NCBI GenBank assembly: GCA_963756375.1
Contig: CAVWNJ010000005.1
Coordinates: forward strand, 496,001 to 560,000
DNA: 64,000 nucleotides
From: Marisediminicola sp963756375
GTDB lineage: Bacteria > Actinomycetota > Actinomycetes > Actinomycetales > Microbacteriaceae
Direction: 5' to 3'
Positions 1 to 8,182 of this stretch are shown one piece after another. How positions within the stretch are numbered: position 1 is the first letter of the stretch; every line of letters starts with the position of its first letter. The notes below the pieces were generated by a model. It had not been told where the DNA came from and did no database searches. It saw only the letters and a list, made by a program, of their open reading frames with translations. The translations under genes and the position numbers were made by a program.

Positions 1-663
1 GGCTGCCGCGGTGTCGACTCCGCCCGGTCCGACGGTATCGAGGGCAGCGGTGAAGGAGGCCGCGCCGGCCGCCTCCCGCAGGCGTGCCTGCTCGCCCGAC
101 CCATACTGCACCGGTGTGATGCCGAGGTCGCTGAGGAACGGATGATGGTCGGCCCGGGCGGTACCGATCACCCGGCATCCGGCGCGGAGGGCCAGTTGGG
201 CAGCAATCAGACCGACAGAGCCGGAGACACCGGTGATCAGGAGGGTGTCGCCTCCGCCGAGGCCGAGAGGCGTGATCGACCTCATCGCCGTGTTGCTCAC
301 GAGCCCGAGTCCGCCGGCGAGCGGCCACGCGAGACCCTTCGGTTTGCGTGTGACGGAGGTCGCCTTCACGACGAGGCGGTCGGCCTGAGCGCCCGAGCCC
401 ACCCAGCCGATCACCTCATCGCCGAGGGACATCCCCGTGACGCCGTCGCCGAGTGCGTCCACGGTACCGGCGAACTCGCTGCCGAGGGAGCGGGGGAGCT
501 TCAGGTCGACGGCTCCCGACCGCACCTTCGAATCGAACGGGTTGAGTCCCGCCGCTCGCACCGCGACACGGACCTGGCCGTCGCTCGGAGTCGGGTCCGT
601 CGTGTGCTCGATTGTGAGCACCTCCGGACCCCCGTGAGTGAGCACCCTGAGCACGCGAGTCAT
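1..663 (-). CDS. Zinc-type alcohol dehydrogenase / NADPH:quinone reductase family (MDR), C-terminus outside window
   Basis: Reading the minus strand from the ATG at 661-663 gives 221 open codons that run off the left edge. The N-terminal GroES-like fold is visible (an early HGGPEVL, then AAGLNPFDSKVRSGA). It is followed by a nucleotide-binding Rossmann turn, LLITGVSGSVGLIAAQLA, starting near residue 141. No zinc-ligand cysteine pattern is seen, which suits the quinone-oxidoreductase branch: NADPH-dependent reduction of quinones or enones in the cytoplasm. The substrate cannot be told. The 62 bp to the next gene hold nothing I recognise. Confidence 0.85.
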   Translation of the reverse strand, partial: MTRVLRVLTHGGPEVLTIEHTTDPTPSDGQVRVAVRAAGLNPFDSKVRSGAVDLKLPRSLGSEFAGTVDALGDGVTGMSLGDEVIGWVGSGAQADRLVVKATSVTRKPKGLAWPLAGGLGLVSNTAMRSITPLGLGGGDTLLITGVSGSVGLIAAQLALRAGCRVIGTARADHHPFLSDLGITPVQYGSGEQARLREAAGAASFTAALDTVGPGGVDTAAA

Positions 664-725
664 CGCATTCCTTCCGTCAGCCCGAGTCAATCAGGAGACC
701 GCCCTGCGGGCGAGGGGGACGCGGC

Positions 726-1448
726 TCACTCCCGTTGGGAGCTGACCCGATCGAACGCTGCGATGCTCGTCGCGCTCAACCTGACCAGGCTGTGGCGATC
801 GGTGAAATAGCGACGGTAGTGGTTCTCGAGTTCGGGATCGAGCCGCACCGCGTCGGTTGCGAGCACGGAATGCAGTTCGTTGACGAAATCGGCCCGGTCG
901 GCTTCTGCATACGAGGCCATGTGCGCGGCGAATGACGGGTCGGACGACAGCGCAGCCCAGTGCGCCCAGAGCAGTTGCCCGAGGCGTTCGCGCTCGGCGT
1001 CGGTCAGGCGGTACCAGACCGCGTGCAGTAGCTCGTGGGACGCGGTGACCGCTTCGAGGCCCCGGAGTTCGGGACTCGGGGTCGACAGCAGATGGATCGA
1101 GCGATCTCGCGGATCGAAGCAGCCGAGCAGGGCCTGCTCGCCCGGCCGTGCGCCGCAGGATGCTGCCAGATCGTCAGCGAACGTCACAAGCGGTTTGCTC
1201 GCCAGGAACAGGTAGCGCGCGTCGGCCGTGAACCCGGCCGTGTCCGCATCGGCGATGAGGCCGTCGCTGGGCACGAACGTCCAGGCGGTCACCGCGTCGG
1301 CGACGCGGATGGTGAACGGGTTGGTGCCCGTGAAACCGGCGATCCCGAGCATGCCCACGGTGACGATCGAGACCAGCCGGAGGAACTGCCGGGTGGCCGA
1401 CATCCGCTGCGCGCAGGAAGCGGCGCGCGCTCGCGCGATCAGCGTCAT
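726..1448 (-). CDS. Hypothetical membrane-anchored protein with HExxH motif
   Basis: 240 residues with a basic N-terminus and one hydrophobic segment at about residues 21-39, so probably anchored in the membrane with the rest outside. Residues 138-142 read HELLH inside TASHELLHAVWYRL, and a later Glu (E191, NELHSVLATD) could be a third zinc ligand, as in gluzincin-like peptidases. Two cysteines (about 98 and 110) could pair extracellularly. I do not recognise the family. A peptidase role is inferred from the motif only. The 129 bp upstream (1449-1577) hold small GC-rich inverted repeats (507-519 and 540-552 past base 1000) that may end transcription of the aminotransferase. Confidence 0.7.
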   Translation of the reverse strand: MTLIARARAASCAQRMSATRQFLRLVSIVTVGMLGIAGFTGTNPFTIRVADAVTAWTFVPSDGLIADADTAGFTADARYLFLASKPLVTFADDLAASCGARPGEQALLGCFDPRDRSIHLLSTPSPELRGLEAVTASHELLHAVWYRLTDAERERLGQLLWAHWAALSSDPSFAAHMASYAEADRADFVNELHSVLATDAVRLDPELENHYRRYFTDRHSLVRLSATSIAAFDRVSSQRE

Positions 1449-1577
1449 GGCCCCCCCAGGTCCGATCCGGCCCCCGCCGGAAATCGAATCGTAACAGGCC
1501 GGAAAGCCCGGTCACCGGGTCGAATCGCGCGCCTGGTCACCCCATTTCGGGGCGCCGGGCATTTCGAGCCGGAGCCG

Positions 1578-2990
1578 TCAGAGGCGGGTCCACGCCTCGG
1601 TCAGCACACCGCGCAGGATGCCCTCGATTTCGTCGAATTCCGGCTGACCGATGGTGAGCGGCGGCGCGAGTTGCACCACCGGATCCCCGCGGTCGTCTGC
1701 ACGGCAATACAGGCCCGCCTCGAACAGTGCCTTAGACAGGAATCCCCTCAGCAGTCGCTCGGATTCGTCGGCGTCGAAGGTCTCCTTGGTGACCTTGTCC
1801 TTCACCAGCTCGATGCCGAAGAAGTAGCCGTCCCCCCGCACGTCGCCGACGATGGGCAGGTCGAGCAACTTCTCCAGGGTCGCCCTGAACAGCGGCGAGT
1901 TCTCCCGCACGTTCTCGTTGAGGCGCTCCTCCTCGAAGATGTCGAGGTTCGCGAGTGCCACGGCGGCCGACACCGGATGCCCGCCGAAGGTGTACCCGTG
2001 GTAGAACGACGTATCGCCGTGCTTGAAGGGTTCGTAGATCCGGTCGCTCACGATCGTGGCACCGATGGGGGAGTACCCGCTCGTCATCCCCTTCGCACAG
2101 GTGATCATGTCGGGAACGTAGTCGTAGGCATCGCACGCGAAGAACTCACCGATGCGTCCGAAGGCGCAGATGACCTCGTCGCTGACCAGGAGCACGTCGT
2201 ACTTGTCGCAGATCTCGCGCACGCGGGCGAAGTAGCCGGGGGGAGGGGGGAAGCATCCGCCCGAGTTCTGCACGGGCTCGAGGAAGACAGCGGCCACGGT
2301 CTCCGGTCCCTCGAACAGGATCATCTCTTCGATGCGGTTGGCCGCCCACACTCCGAAGGTGGCGAGATCCTCGGTGGGCGCTCCCATCTCGGATGCTCGG
2401 TAGAAGTTCGTGTTCGGCACGCGGAATCCGCCCGGCGTCACGGGCTCGAACATCTCCTTCATCCCGGGGATGCCGGTGATCGCCAGCGCACCCTGAGGCG
2501 TGCCGTGATACGCCACGGCCCGGGAGATCACCTTGTGCTTGGTGGGCCGACCCTGCAGCTTCCAGTAGTACTTGGCGAGCTTGAAGGCGGTTTCGACTGC
2601 CTCGCCGCCGCCCGTCGAGAAGAACACCCGATTGAGGTCGCCGGGCGCGTACGAGGCGAGCCTGTCGGCGAGTTCGATGGCCGACGGATGGGCGTACGAC
2701 CAGATCGGGAAGAAGGCCAGTTCCTCGGCCTGACGCGCCGCGACCTCGGCCAGACGCCGACGGCCGTGACCGGCGTTCACCACGAACAGCCCGCTGAGCC
2801 CATCGATGTACTTGCGGCCCTGGCTGTCCCAGATGTGATGCCCATCGCCCTTGACGATGATGGGAACCCCGTGGCCGTCCTCCATCACGGATTGGCGGGA
2901 GAAGTGCATCCACAGGTGGTCTTTCGCCTTCTGCTGCAGATCGCTCTCGACGAGCATGGGGGCGTCGACCGGAGTCTCGGTAGTGGTCAT
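1578..2990 (-). CDS. Class-III aminotransferase, putrescine/GABA--pyruvate type (SpuC-like)
   Basis: 470 residues, normal length for fold-type I omega-aminotransferases. PLP features are present: STGGGEAVETAFKLAKYY near residues 125-142, VSDEVICAFGR with Asp271 that pairs with the pyridine nitrogen, and the Schiff-base Lys300 in TCAKGMTSGY. The N-terminus (HLWMHFSRQS) and the HGYTFGGHPVSAA stretch resemble SpuC-type putrescine/diamine--pyruvate transaminases. It starts 2 bp after the Lrp-family gene stops, so the two form one minus-strand operon. The divergent aldehyde dehydrogenase would oxidise 4-aminobutanal made here. The exact amine substrate is inferred; beta-alanine or other omega-amines remain possible. 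Confidence 0.88.
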   Translation of the reverse strand: MTTTETPVDAPMLVESDLQQKAKDHLWMHFSRQSVMEDGHGVPIIVKGDGHHIWDSQGRKYIDGLSGLFVVNAGHGRRRLAEVAARQAEELAFFPIWSYAHPSAIELADRLASYAPGDLNRVFFSTGGGEAVETAFKLAKYYWKLQGRPTKHKVISRAVAYHGTPQGALAITGIPGMKEMFEPVTPGGFRVPNTNFYRASEMGAPTEDLATFGVWAANRIEEMILFEGPETVAAVFLEPVQNSGGCFPPPPGYFARVREICDKYDVLLVSDEVICAFGRIGEFFACDAYDYVPDMITCAKGMTSGYSPIGATIVSDRIYEPFKHGDTSFYHGYTFGGHPVSAAVALANLDIFEEERLNENVRENSPLFRATLEKLLDLPIVGDVRGDGYFFGIELVKDKVTKETFDADESERLLRGFLSKALFEAGLYCRADDRGDPVVQLAPPLTIGQPEFDEIEGILRGVLTEAWTRL

Positions 2991-2992
2991 GA

Positions 2993-3475
2993 TCAGCGGG
3001 TCCCCCAGTTGTAGAGCTGCTTCTGCAGGCGTAGATAGACGAATGTTTCGGTCGATTGCACGCCGGGGATGCCCCGGATCTCACTGTTCAGAAGCGAGAT
3101 GAGCTGCTCGTCGTCTTCGCAGACGATCTCGGCGAGGATGTCGAAGCTCCCGGCGGTGAGCACCACGTAGTCGACGGCAGGCAGGTCCGCGAGGGCGGAT
3201 GCCACCGCCGTGGTGTCGCCGGTGACACGGATGCCGATCATCGCCTGGCGGTAGAAACCGAGTTGCATGGGGTCGGTCACGGCCACGATCTGCATCACAC
3301 CCGAGTCGGTGAGCTTCTGCACTCGTTGCCGCACGGCCGCCTCGCTGAGCCCGACCGCCTTCCCGACCTCGGCATACGAGCGTCTTCCGTCGCTCTGCAG
3401 TTGCTCGATGATCAGCTTCGAGACGTCGTCGAGCTGGACGGGTTTGGGCGCGAGCGGCCGACCAACGGATGTCAT
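2993..3475 (-). CDS. Lrp/AsnC-family transcriptional regulator
   Basis: 160 residues. An N-terminal winged helix-turn-helix (about residues 15-62, recognition region SYAEVGKAVGLSEAAVRQRV) is followed by the RAM ligand-binding domain (about 70-150). It is the first gene of an operon with the aminotransferase and lies divergent from the aldehyde dehydrogenase, the usual layout for a local regulator that senses an amino acid or amine. It probably acts as a DNA-binding multimer on the 3476-3598 intergenic region and autoregulates. The effector is unknown. Confidence 0.92.
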   Translation of the reverse strand: MTSVGRPLAPKPVQLDDVSKLIIEQLQSDGRRSYAEVGKAVGLSEAAVRQRVQKLTDSGVMQIVAVTDPMQLGFYRQAMIGIRVTGDTTAVASALADLPAVDYVVLTAGSFDILAEIVCEDDEQLISLLNSEIRGIPGVQSTETFVYLRLQKQLYNWGTR

Positions 3476-3598
3476 ATCCCGATTCTGTCAGCGCAACGAC
3501 GGCGTATCAAGTGATTCCGTTTGAATGCACCTTCGCGACAACGGATTCAGTCGAAATTCGGGGTGTTTGCCATTCGTTGGTGGCGATATGTTTGTCAC
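3476..3598. promoter_or_regulatory. Divergent promoter/operator region between lrp-aminotransferase and aldehyde dehydrogenase
   Basis: This 123-bp gap must hold both divergent promoters. It is less GC-rich than its surroundings and contains the exact inverted repeat CGAAATTCG (3552-3560) plus related TTCG/CGAA steps, a plausible Lrp-family operator. No convincing -35/-10 pair could be fixed; TTGCCA at 3567-3572 and TATGTT at 3587-3592 are only 14 bp apart. Confidence 0.45.
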
Positions 3599-5035
3599 AT
3601 GGCGACTCAGGAACTGCAGAACTTCATTGCCGGCGAGTACAGCTCGGCCCGCGCGGACACCGGCTTCGACGTTATCGACCCGTCGACGGAGCAGACCTAC
3701 GCGGTCTCGCCCGTGTCCGGCGCAGCCGATGTGGATGCCGCGTACGGCGCGGCCGCAGAGGCATTCGAGAGCTGGTCGGAGACGACTCCCGGTGAACGCC
3801 AACTGGCTCTCTTCCGCATCGCCGATGCCGTCGAGGCGCGCGCGGAGGAGTTCGCCGACGCGGAATCGAAGGACACCGGGAAACCGCGTGGATCGCTCGT
3901 CGCCGACGAGATCCTGGTCTCGGTCGATCAGATCCGATTCTTTGCGGGCGAGGCCAGACACCTCGCAGGCATGTCCACCGGCGAGTACATGAAGGACCAC
4001 ACGTCGTCGATTCGCCGTGAGCCGATCGGGGTCATCGGGCAGGTCACGCCGTGGAATTACCCGCTGAACATGGCCGTCTGGAAGTTCGCGCCGGCGATCG
4101 CGGCGGGCAACACCACGGTCCTGAAGCCGAGCGACACGACTCCGTCGTCGACCCTCCTTCTCGCCGAGGTCGCCGCGGAGTTCCTGCCGAAGGGGGTGCT
4201 GAACGTCATCACCGGTGATCGCACGACGGGAGCGGCGATGATCGCGCATCGGACCCCGCAGATGGTGTCGATCACCGGCTCGGTCCGAGCGGGAATGGCG
4301 GTGGCACAGTCAGCGGCTGCCGACCTCAAGCGGGTGCACCTCGAGTTGGGCGGCAAGGCTCCGGTGATCGTGTTCGACGACGCCGACCTCGACCTCGCGG
4401 TCGAGGGTATCGGCGCGGCAGGCTACTTCAACGCGGGACAGGACTGCACGGCGGCCACCCGGGTGCTGGTGCAGGAGGGCGTGCACGATCGATTCGTGGA
4501 GGCCCTGGCGAAATGGGCGGCGACGAACGCCCGCACCGGCGCGCCGAACGACGACAACATCCTCTTCGGACCCCTCAACAACTCCGACCAGCTGAGCCGC
4601 GTGCAGCAGGTGATCGACCAGCTTCCCTCTCACGCCGAGGTGCGCCTCGGCGGTGCACGCCAGGGGGGCGTCGGGTACTTCCACGAGGCCACCATCGTGT
4701 CGAACCTCCGGCAAACCGACGATGCGATCCAGAACGAGATCTTCGGACCGGTCATCACGGTGCAGAAGTTCACCGACGAGCGCCAGGCACTCACCTGGGC
4801 CAATGACGTGCAGTACGGCCTCGCGTCGTCGGTGTGGACGAGCAACCACGGACGGGCGATGCGTTTCGCGAAGCGGTTGGACTTCGGATGCGTCTGGATC
4901 AACACCCACATCCCGCTCGTCGCGGAGATGCCGCACGGCGGCTTCAAGCATTCCGGGTACGGAAAGGACCTGTCGTCGTATGGGTTCGAGGACTACACCC
5001 GAATCAAGCACGTGATGAGCTACATCGGCGAGTGA
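3599..5035 (+). CDS. patD: Gamma-aminobutyraldehyde dehydrogenase (NAD-dependent aldehyde dehydrogenase)
   Basis: 478 residues from the ATG at 3599, which gives the typical ALDH N-terminus MATQELQNFIAGEY; an upstream in-frame ATG at 3521 would add an atypical extension. The catalytic Cys283 lies in NAGQDCTAATR, the form typical of YdcW/PatD-type aminobutyraldehyde dehydrogenases. The general base Glu249 is in HLELGGKAP, and the oxyanion Asn in PWNYPL. It oxidises 4-aminobutanal to GABA with NAD+ in the cytoplasm. Its place opposite a SpuC-like transaminase and an Lrp regulator supports putrescine-to-GABA conversion. The gene name is a family-level inference. Confidence 0.88.
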   Translation: MATQELQNFIAGEYSSARADTGFDVIDPSTEQTYAVSPVSGAADVDAAYGAAAEAFESWSETTPGERQLALFRIADAVEARAEEFADAESKDTGKPRGSLVADEILVSVDQIRFFAGEARHLAGMSTGEYMKDHTSSIRREPIGVIGQVTPWNYPLNMAVWKFAPAIAAGNTTVLKPSDTTPSSTLLLAEVAAEFLPKGVLNVITGDRTTGAAMIAHRTPQMVSITGSVRAGMAVAQSAAADLKRVHLELGGKAPVIVFDDADLDLAVEGIGAAGYFNAGQDCTAATRVLVQEGVHDRFVEALAKWAATNARTGAPNDDNILFGPLNNSDQLSRVQQVIDQLPSHAEVRLGGARQGGVGYFHEATIVSNLRQTDDAIQNEIFGPVITVQKFTDERQALTWANDVQYGLASSVWTSNHGRAMRFAKRLDFGCVWINTHIPLVAEMPHGGFKHSGYGKDLSSYGFEDYTRIKHVMSYIGE

Positions 5036-5075
5036 CCGTACCGCGGCGACCCCGACCACGCGCTGCCCGTAGGCT

Positions 5076-5720
5076 GTGTGCGTGGATGACGGGGACGACG
5101 CAGACACCATACTTGTGCCACGCACACCGTGGCCGCCCTCATCGGCGGTCGACGCCGTGGGCGACAGCGCACGTGCTGACGCCGACGACGACGCGAGTGA
5201 GGACACGGTCATCCGCCCGGCCAAGCCCACCGTCGCAGCGGGCTCTGAGGACTCCGAACCGGACACCGAGGCTGCGGACTCCGCATCCGGTCGCCCTGGC
5301 GGCGACGACGCGGGTGCGCCGGCCAAGCGTGATGTCGGCACCTACCGGTATCGCCTGAACGATCGGCCACCGAGCTCGCTCCGCCGGGTCGCGATCATCG
5401 GTCGCAAACCGGGGCCGCCGCGTATGGTCGGCAGCGATGAGATCGAGCTGGTCGGGGTGCCGTCCCCACTGCGAGAGGTGTCGACGACGCATCTGGAGGT
5501 TCGGCAGCACGGCCAGTCGGTCGTGGTGACCGACCTGCACTCCACGAACGGCACGCGGGTGACTATCCCTGGCGCCGAGCCGGTCGCGCTGCGCCCCGGC
5601 GAGTCGATGGTTGTCATGCCCGGCTCGATCATCGACATCGGCGACTCCAACCGGATCGAGATTCTTCCGATGCGTCTTCCGCTCCATCACGACCTGCCTA
5701 TCGAGAGGCTCCTGCCATGA
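5076..5720 (+). CDS. FHA-domain phosphopeptide-binding protein
   Basis: About 214 residues from a GTG at 5076 (a second GTG at 5082 is possible). The first 90 residues are acidic and low in complexity, with two Asp-Thr motifs: DADTILVP near residue 11 and EDTVIRP with Thr44. The C-terminal half is an FHA domain: IIGRKPGPP, then STTHLEV and DLHSTNGT, the conserved Gly-Arg, Ser-x-x-His and Asn-Gly signatures that bind phosphothreonine. Its stop overlaps the PP2C start by four bases (ATGA). It is probably an adaptor read by the kinase/phosphatase pair next to it. Confidence 0.85.
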   Translation: MCVDDGDDADTILVPRTPWPPSSAVDAVGDSARADADDDASEDTVIRPAKPTVAAGSEDSEPDTEAADSASGRPGGDDAGAPAKRDVGTYRYRLNDRPPSSLRRVAIIGRKPGPPRMVGSDEIELVGVPSPLREVSTTHLEVRQHGQSVVVTDLHSTNGTRVTIPGAEPVALRPGESMVVMPGSIIDIGDSNRIEILPMRLPLHHDLPIERLLP

Positions 5721-6569
5721 CCGAATTAGGCCGTGCCGTCGCGACCGTCGACGTCGCGATTCCGGGCGACACCGATGCAAGGATCACCCTGTCGTGGGCG
5801 GCGGTGACCGACGTCGGGCTTCAGGCGGCATCACAACGAGGACAGCTTCCTCGCCGAGCCGCCGATGTTCGTGGTGGCCGACGGGATGGGCGGGCATTCG
5901 GCCGGCGACGTGGCGAGTGCTGCGGTGGTCGCGAGGATGCGGGAGGCAGGCCAGGCAGGTTTCGCCGAGCAGACCGCCATACTCCACGGTCTGCGCGAGG
6001 CGACCGACGACATCACCAGAGCGGAGGACGCCGCCGGTCTCGGCGTCGGGACCACGGCGACGGGGGTCGCCCTCACCCTGCAGAACGGCGAACCCCGCTG
6101 GTCGGTGTTCAACATCGGGGACTCCCGCGTGTACCGGTTCTCCGGACAGACCCTCAGCCGGGTCACGACGGACCACTCCGTCGTGCAGGAACTCGTGGAC
6201 GCGGGCCTCATCCGCGCGGAGGATGCCGAGTTCCATCCGGACAGCAATGTCATCACGCGCGCGGTGGGATTCAACGCGGAGCCGAGGCCGGACTGGTGGG
6301 TGCTCCCGGTCACCGCCGGAACGCGCATCCTCGTCTGCTCCGACGGCCTGACCCGCGAGGCGGACGACGCAACGCTCGCCTACCATCTCGGCTCCGGCTC
6401 GACCGCGTCCGAGACCGCTGCCGCCCTTGTCTCGGCCGCGCTCAGGCGAGGCGGCAGAGACAACGTGACGGCGATCGTGATCGACGTCGTCTCGGCTCCG
6501 ATTCTCGACGACGGGGATGATTTCGACCTCGAGAGCACCGTGCCCAAGGGCGGCGTCCACGGCTCCTGA
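5717..6569 (+). CDS. PP2C-family Ser/Thr phosphatase, with an apparent +1 frameshift near 5821
   Basis: Two reading frames together make one PPM/PP2C phosphatase of about 283 residues. The first frame, from ATG 5717, reads up to AVTDVGL. The second, from about 5823, reads RRHHNEDSFLAEPP and continues through VVADGMGGH, NIGDSRVYR, LVCSDGLT and GRDNVTAIVI, the metal-binding Asp motifs. Removing one base in the CTTCAGG at 5819-5825 would restore the expected LRRHHNED. The second frame is closed by a stop at 5805-5807 and has no start before the ATG at 5865, inside the fold, so as written no full-length enzyme is made without frameshifting. It should reverse phosphorylation by the kinase downstream. 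Confidence 0.8.
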
Positions 6570-6590
6570 CCCCCGATTTCCGGCACCATT

Positions 6591-6609
6591 CACCCCCGGA
6601 CTGGGGGTG
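6591..6609 (+). terminator. Inverted repeat, possible terminator after PP2C
   Basis: A perfect 7-bp stem CACCCCC/GGGGGTG with a 5-base loop lies 21 bp after the PP2C stop. No T-tract follows, as is common in high-GC actinobacteria. The kinase gene starts 126 bp further on and may have its own promoter; TAGAAT at 6662-6667 looks like a -10 box but lacks a clear -35. Confidence 0.45.
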
Positions 6610-6735
6610 TGATGACGCCTAGCGGCCCTCCCGCCTCCCGGGCTCAGGAGGGGTGCGCTGGTAGAATCGGAGCGGCAATACGCCCGCGACCACTGTCACG
6701 AGGTGCTCGGTCGCACTGGATACGGAGGGGCAGAA

Positions 6736-8169
6736 ATGGCCAGACGCCTCCCGTCCCCACCACCGGTGATCGCCGGATTCACGCATCAGCACGTGCTCGG
6801 TTCCGGCGGTTTTGCCGATGTCTTCCTGTACGAGCAGAACATGCCGCGGCGCAAGGTCGCCGTGAAGGTGATGCTCAACGAGATCGTCAGCGACCACGTG
6901 CGTCAGATGTTCCAGGCAGAGGCCAACCTGATGGCGCAGCTCAGCGCTCACCCCGCGATCCTCACCGTCTACCAAGCGAGCGTCGCGGCCGACGGGCGCC
7001 CGTACATCGTGATGGAGTACTGCTCGGCATCGCTCAATGAGCGCTATCGGCGAGAGCGCATCCCGGTGCCCGAGGTGTTGAAGGTCGCCGTGAAGATCGG
7101 CAGCGCCATCGAGACGGCACACCGTGCAGGCGTGCTTCACCGCGACATCAAGCCCTCCAACATCCTGCTCACCGCCTACGGGCATCCGGTGCTCTCCGAC
7201 TTCGGCGTTGCGGCGACCCTCGGCGGTCTCGACAGCCAGGAGGCCGTGGGCATGTCGATCCCGTGGTCAGCGCCCGAGGTGCTGGCGGATGAGAGCGCCG
7301 GAACGATCGCGTCCGAGGTCTGGTCGTTCGCCGCCACCGTCTACAGCCTCCTCGCCGGGCACTCGCCGTTCGAGGTGGCCGGCGACCCGAACCGGTCGAC
7401 CGCGTTGATGGCGCGCATCGCGAAGGCGAAGGTGCAGCCGATCGGGCGGCCGGACGTGCCCGCGAGCCTCGAGCGCGCCCTCCAGGCCGCCATGAGCCGG
7501 CGGCCTGAGCAGCGGCCGGAGTCGGTGCTCGAAGTGGTGCGCGAATTGCAGGCGGTCGAATCCGAACTGGGGATGCCGCAGACGCCCATCGAGGTCGCCG
7601 TGGATGACTGGGCGCTGGCAAGCGTCTCGGACCTCGAAGACCAGACGCGCATCCGGGCGGTACCGAGCGCTATCCAGACGGCCGGCGCGCGCCCCCGCCG
7701 ACGTCGCACGGCGATCTCGACCGCCATCGACGGTGATACCGGCACCCACGGCCGGTCGCACTCCCTCGGCCACCGAAGCACCGGGTCGTCACCACTCGGT
7801 GCATCGGGCTTCCGCTGGATCTCCTGGGCCGTGCTGGCGGTGGCCGTGCTCGTCGTGGGAGTGGGGGCGACGGTGACCGCGAGCCTCGTAGGAGCCTCGC
7901 GCTCCGCCATCCCGGTGGTCACCGATGTCGTCGCGACGACGACGCCCACCACTGTCGAGTTCAGCTGGACGGACCCGGGGCTTCTTGCCACCGACAGCTA
8001 TCAGGTGACGAGTGAGGTCGAGGGCACTGCCGACTCAAGCCTGCAGAACAGCGCCAGCTTCACGGCAGTCGGCAGAGACGGCGAGCGTGTGTGCGTCACC
8101 GTGCGCGTCTATCGCGACGGGAAGACGGGCGATCCGAGCAGCCAGAAATGCGTGGACTTCTCCTCGTGA
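6736..8169 (+). CDS. Transmembrane Ser/Thr protein kinase with FN3-like ectodomain
   Basis: 477 residues from ATG 6736, chosen because a GGAGGGG ribosome site sits about 6 bp upstream and because it begins the kinase fold. The catalytic set is intact: glycine loop GSGGFADVF, Lys44 in VAVKVM, catalytic Asp137 in LHRDIKPSN, DFG Asp155, and APEVL. A linker contains the acidic-Thr motif EDQTRIR (Thr304). One membrane span lies near 361-386. The outside part (about 90 residues) is FN3-like, with a PTTVEFSWTDPG strand and two cysteines near the end. No PASTA repeats are seen. Its ectodomain may sense or dock to the giant FN3/Ig protein that starts 13 bp downstream. Confidence 0.9.
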   Translation: MARRLPSPPPVIAGFTHQHVLGSGGFADVFLYEQNMPRRKVAVKVMLNEIVSDHVRQMFQAEANLMAQLSAHPAILTVYQASVAADGRPYIVMEYCSASLNERYRRERIPVPEVLKVAVKIGSAIETAHRAGVLHRDIKPSNILLTAYGHPVLSDFGVAATLGGLDSQEAVGMSIPWSAPEVLADESAGTIASEVWSFAATVYSLLAGHSPFEVAGDPNRSTALMARIAKAKVQPIGRPDVPASLERALQAAMSRRPEQRPESVLEVVRELQAVESELGMPQTPIEVAVDDWALASVSDLEDQTRIRAVPSAIQTAGARPRRRRTAISTAIDGDTGTHGRSHSLGHRSTGSSPLGASGFRWISWAVLAVAVLVVGVGATVTASLVGASRSAIPVVTDVVATTTPTTVEFSWTDPGLLATDSYQVTSEVEGTADSSLQNSASFTAVGRDGERVCVTVRVYRDGKTGDPSSQKCVDFSS

Positions 8170-8182
8170 CGAACGGGCACCC

